A stretch of 48,065 bases of DNA from an uncultured Bacteroidota bacterium (GTDB taxonomy: Bacteria > Bacteroidota > Bacteroidia > Flavobacteriales > Flavobacteriaceae), in contig CABYIO010000005.1 in assembly GCA_902519075.1 (NCBI GenBank), positions 1-48,065 of the forward strand, read 5' to 3'. How positions within the stretch are numbered: position 1 is the stretch's first letter; each line of letters begins with the position of its first letter. This document shows positions 45,814 through 48,065 of this stretch, in pieces. The position numbers and the translations under genes are program-made. Under the pieces are notes generated by a model. That model had not been told where the DNA came from and did no database searches. It worked only from the letters and a program-made list of their open reading frames with translations.

Positions 45814-46041
45814 ATGAAATTTATTTTTTTTCTTATTATATTTTATTTAGGGTTTAAGCTAATTTCAAGAATATTTTATATGTATTTAATTGGCAAGGTT
45901 TCCAAAAAAAACACTAACTACGGCAAAGCCGAAGATTTGAATAAAAAAGAAGGCGATGTTTCGATAGATAAAATGCCAAAAAAAAATAAATCAAAATCAG
46001 ATAAGCTTGGGGATTATGTTGACTATGAGGAGATTGACTAA
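45814..46041 (+). CDS. DUF4834 family small membrane protein
   Basis: 75 residues: one membrane helix at the start (FIFFLIIFYLGFKLISRIF), then a charged tail with the near-invariant KKEGDVSIDKMPKKNK and a C-terminal GDYVDYEEID. This fits the Flavobacteriia DUF4834 family, whose role is unknown. Its last 17 bases overlap the start of the next, larger membrane-protein gene, an arrangement that I believe recurs in the group and that suggests cofunction or coupling. Confidence 0.85.
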   Translation: MKFIFFLIIFYLGFKLISRIFYMYLIGKVSKKNTNYGKAEDLNKKEGDVSIDKMPKKNKSKSDKLGDYVDYEEID

Positions 46042-48065
46042 AATAGATATTGTTAAGCAGTTTTCTGTAATTATATTTTTTATAATTACATCACTCTTTA
46101 TTTTTTCACCCGTATTAAAAGGTCAAAAGATTTTACAAAACGATATTGTTCAATATTCTGGAATGTCAAAGGAGCTTAAGGATTTTAGGGATAAAAATGA
46201 TAAAGAGACATACTGGGTTAATAATGCATTTTCGGGTATGCCTACATATCAATTAGGAGCAAAATATCCACACAATTATATCAAACAACTAGATTTGTTA
46301 ATTAGATTTCTTCCACGTCCATCGGATTATCTTTTTTTATATTTCTTAGGCTTTTATTTTTTAATGTTAAGCCTTAAAGTTGAATACAGACTTGCTGTTC
46401 TAGGTGCTTTGTCATTTGGCTTATCAACTTATTTAATAATAATAATAGGCGCCGGTCATAATGCAAAAGCCCATGCAATATCCTATATGCCATTTGTTTT
46501 AGGGTCGATAATTTATGTCGTGAGAAAGAAGTATTTACTGGGATTTTTTCTAACAACAATATTCTTAGGTTTACAATTAACATCAAATCATTTCCAAATG
46601 ACCTATTATTTGATGTTTATAGTGATTATTATGTCGATATGGTTCATAATTAACTGCATTAAAGAAAAAGATTTTAATCATCTAAAAAGAACGAGTTACA
46701 CCTTGTTTGCAGCCTTAATTTTTTCTTTATTATTGAATTCTTCAAATATTCTCGCTACAATCGAGTATTCAGGTGAGTCAACAAGAGGAAGTTCATCATC
46801 TTTAACAATTAACCCTGATGGTTCTTTTAAAGAAAATAATTCCAAAGGTCTAGACCGTGAGTATATAACTCAATGGAGTTATGGTATTTTTGAAAGTTTA
46901 AATTTATTTATCCCAAAAATTATAGGTGGAGGATCTTCGGAGAATTTAGATCAAAATTCTTCATTCTATAAGCTTTTAAGGAATAATGGATACAGCCCAA
47001 TAGAATCAAATCAAATAATTAAAAATAGTCCTACATATTGGGGTGATCAACCTTTTGTTGAAGCTCCAGCATATATCGGGGTAGTTGTATTCTTTTTATT
47101 TGTTTTTTCAGTATTCCTCTACAGAGGAAATCATAGGGGCTGGTTATTAGCATCGATAATCGTTTCTCTACTACTATCATTTGGAAAAAACTTTAGTTTA
47201 CTTACAGATTTATTTATCGATTATTTTCCTATATATGACAAGTTTAGGGCTGTTTCTTCAATTCAAGTTATCCTTGAATTGTGTATTCCGATATTTGCGG
47301 TTTTAGGTTTATCTAAACTTATTAGTCAAGAAGTTCAATATAAATCAAAATTAAGTGCACTAAATTATACTGCAGTTCTTTTCATATCAATTTTATCAAC
47401 TTTATTTTTATTCAAAGGTTATTTTTCATACTCAGGAATTTCTGATCAGTATATGGATGATAGTATTGTCGAAGCTTTAATTTCAGACAGACAAAATATT
47501 TTCATTGATCAACTAAAAAGGACTTTATTTTTTATTTCAATTGCTTATTTAATTATTTTCTTGTATTTGAAATCTAAATTTAGCAAGCAGCTAATGATAG
47601 TAGCTTTTTGTATTGTTATTTGTTATGATCTTATTTCTTTTTCAAAAAATTATGTAAATGAAGAAAATTTTGTTGATCCAGTTTTTGTAGAAAATCCATT
47701 TAACAAAGATGATGTTTATCAATCAATTGCTCAGGATAAATCAGATTTCAGAATTCTTGACTTGACCGAAAACTCAACCAAGCCAAACTATTTCTTTAAT
47801 TCTGTTAATGGATATCATGCTGCCAAACTCGGTAGATACAACGACTTGATGGAGTTTTATTTAAATAATAGTCACTTAAATACGATTAGTATGCTAAATA
47901 CTAAGTATATAATTTTTGAGCAGGAGGGTGTAAAAGAAATTTACAAAAATGATAACGCATCTGGAAGTGCTTGGTTTGTAAAGGAAAATATAAAAGTTTT
48001 AAATGATGATCAGGAAATAAAACGTCTTGATTCATTAAATTTTAGAGATGTCTCCGTTTCTCAAT
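46025..48065 (+). CDS. YfhO-like multi-pass membrane protein (glycosyltransferase-related), partial
   Basis: Open from an ATG at 46025 to the window edge, so about 680 residues are visible and the C-terminus is missing. There are about ten or more hydrophobic helices. Family marks are YWVNNAFSGMPTYQLGAKYPHNYIKQ, AGHNAKAHAISYMPFVLG, LTSNHFQMTYY, and later DFRILDLTENSTKPNYFFNSVNGYHAAKLGRY. YfhO and relatives belong to the GT-C-like superfamily and are thought to glycosylate envelope polymers using lipid-linked sugars, but the substrate in Bacteroidota is unknown. It overlaps the DUF4834 gene by 17 bases. Confidence 0.88.
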   Translation, partial: MRRLTKIDIVKQFSVIIFFIITSLFIFSPVLKGQKILQNDIVQYSGMSKELKDFRDKNDKETYWVNNAFSGMPTYQLGAKYPHNYIKQLDLLIRFLPRPSDYLFLYFLGFYFLMLSLKVEYRLAVLGALSFGLSTYLIIIIGAGHNAKAHAISYMPFVLGSIIYVVRKKYLLGFFLTTIFLGLQLTSNHFQMTYYLMFIVIIMSIWFIINCIKEKDFNHLKRTSYTLFAALIFSLLLNSSNILATIEYSGESTRGSSSSLTINPDGSFKENNSKGLDREYITQWSYGIFESLNLFIPKIIGGGSSENLDQNSSFYKLLRNNGYSPIESNQIIKNSPTYWGDQPFVEAPAYIGVVVFFLFVFSVFLYRGNHRGWLLASIIVSLLLSFGKNFSLLTDLFIDYFPIYDKFRAVSSIQVILELCIPIFAVLGLSKLISQEVQYKSKLSALNYTAVLFISILSTLFLFKGYFSYSGISDQYMDDSIVEALISDRQNIFIDQLKRTLFFISIAYLIIFLYLKSKFSKQLMIVAFCIVICYDLISFSKNYVNEENFVDPVFVENPFNKDDVYQSIAQDKSDFRILDLTENSTKPNYFFNSVNGYHAAKLGRYNDLMEFYLNNSHLNTISMLNTKYIIFEQEGVKEIYKNDNASGSAWFVKENIKVLNDDQEIKRLDSLNFRDVSVSQ

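Overview
This window is a gene-dense, AT-rich stretch of a Bacteroidota chromosome, most likely from a marine member of the Flavobacteriia. The evidence is the gene content: a large mosaic secreted protein of the type exported by the type IX secretion system, the ftsK-lolA-lptFG-ribB cluster, a SusC/TonB-type receptor, DUF4834 and CAL67264-type small proteins, and an apparent sulfonolipid (capnine) gene pair. Promoter-like TAnnTTTG elements recur just upstream of several genes, as expected for the Bacteroidota housekeeping sigma factor. Both ends of the window cut through genes. I saw no rRNA, tRNA, CRISPR array, insertion sequence or prophage.

Layout. 1-2809 (-) is the N-terminal part of a secreted fibronectin/GEVED-type protein. 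2938-3726 (+) is a lipoprotein esterase. 3716-9254 (-) is a tight envelope/cell-division operon, read ftsK, lolA, lptF/G-like permease, ribB. 9318-11957 (-) pairs a methionine gamma-lyase-type enzyme with an NhaC-family transporter. 12077-18322 (+) holds lpdA, then tilS, an Nramp-like transporter and the three 5-oxoprolinase genes pxpABC with overlapping ends. 18314-21207 (-) has an aldehyde dehydrogenase, an RluA-type pseudouridine synthase and panB. 21402-24734 (+) has dnaK with a clear terminator, a hotdog thioesterase and a CPBP protease. 24731-29182 has a DUF3857/transglutaminase-like protein, an M24 peptidase, two small envelope proteins and a GNAT acetyltransferase. 29236-32155 holds the last two histidine-degradation enzymes, FtcD (+) and HutI (-), convergent. 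32166-33548 (-) is fumC. 33705-33869 (+) is a previously uncalled 54-residue membrane protein. 33874-37834 (-) has a TonB-type receptor, an ArsC-like protein and prfB with a programmed +1 frameshift. 37920-43729 (+) has a DUF5117-type metalloprotease, a threonine aldolase and a two-gene unit that fits cysteate synthase plus cysteate fatty-acyltransferase. Convergent to it, 43726-45716 (-), is a coupled pair: an outer-membrane barrel and a GNAT-fold acyltransferase. 45814-48065 (+) is DUF4834 and a YfhO-like membrane protein that runs off the end.

The most interesting parts are: (1) the sulfonolipid pair with an adjacent, functionally unassigned GNAT protein that is a candidate N-acyltransferase; (2) an Nramp-fold transporter lacking the usual metal ligands, embedded in a 5-oxoproline utilisation operon; (3) a textbook Shine-Dalgarno-stimulated prfB frameshift in a lineage that otherwise hardly uses Shine-Dalgarno pairing; and (4) a RibB whose GTP cyclohydrolase II half has lost all three zinc cysteines.
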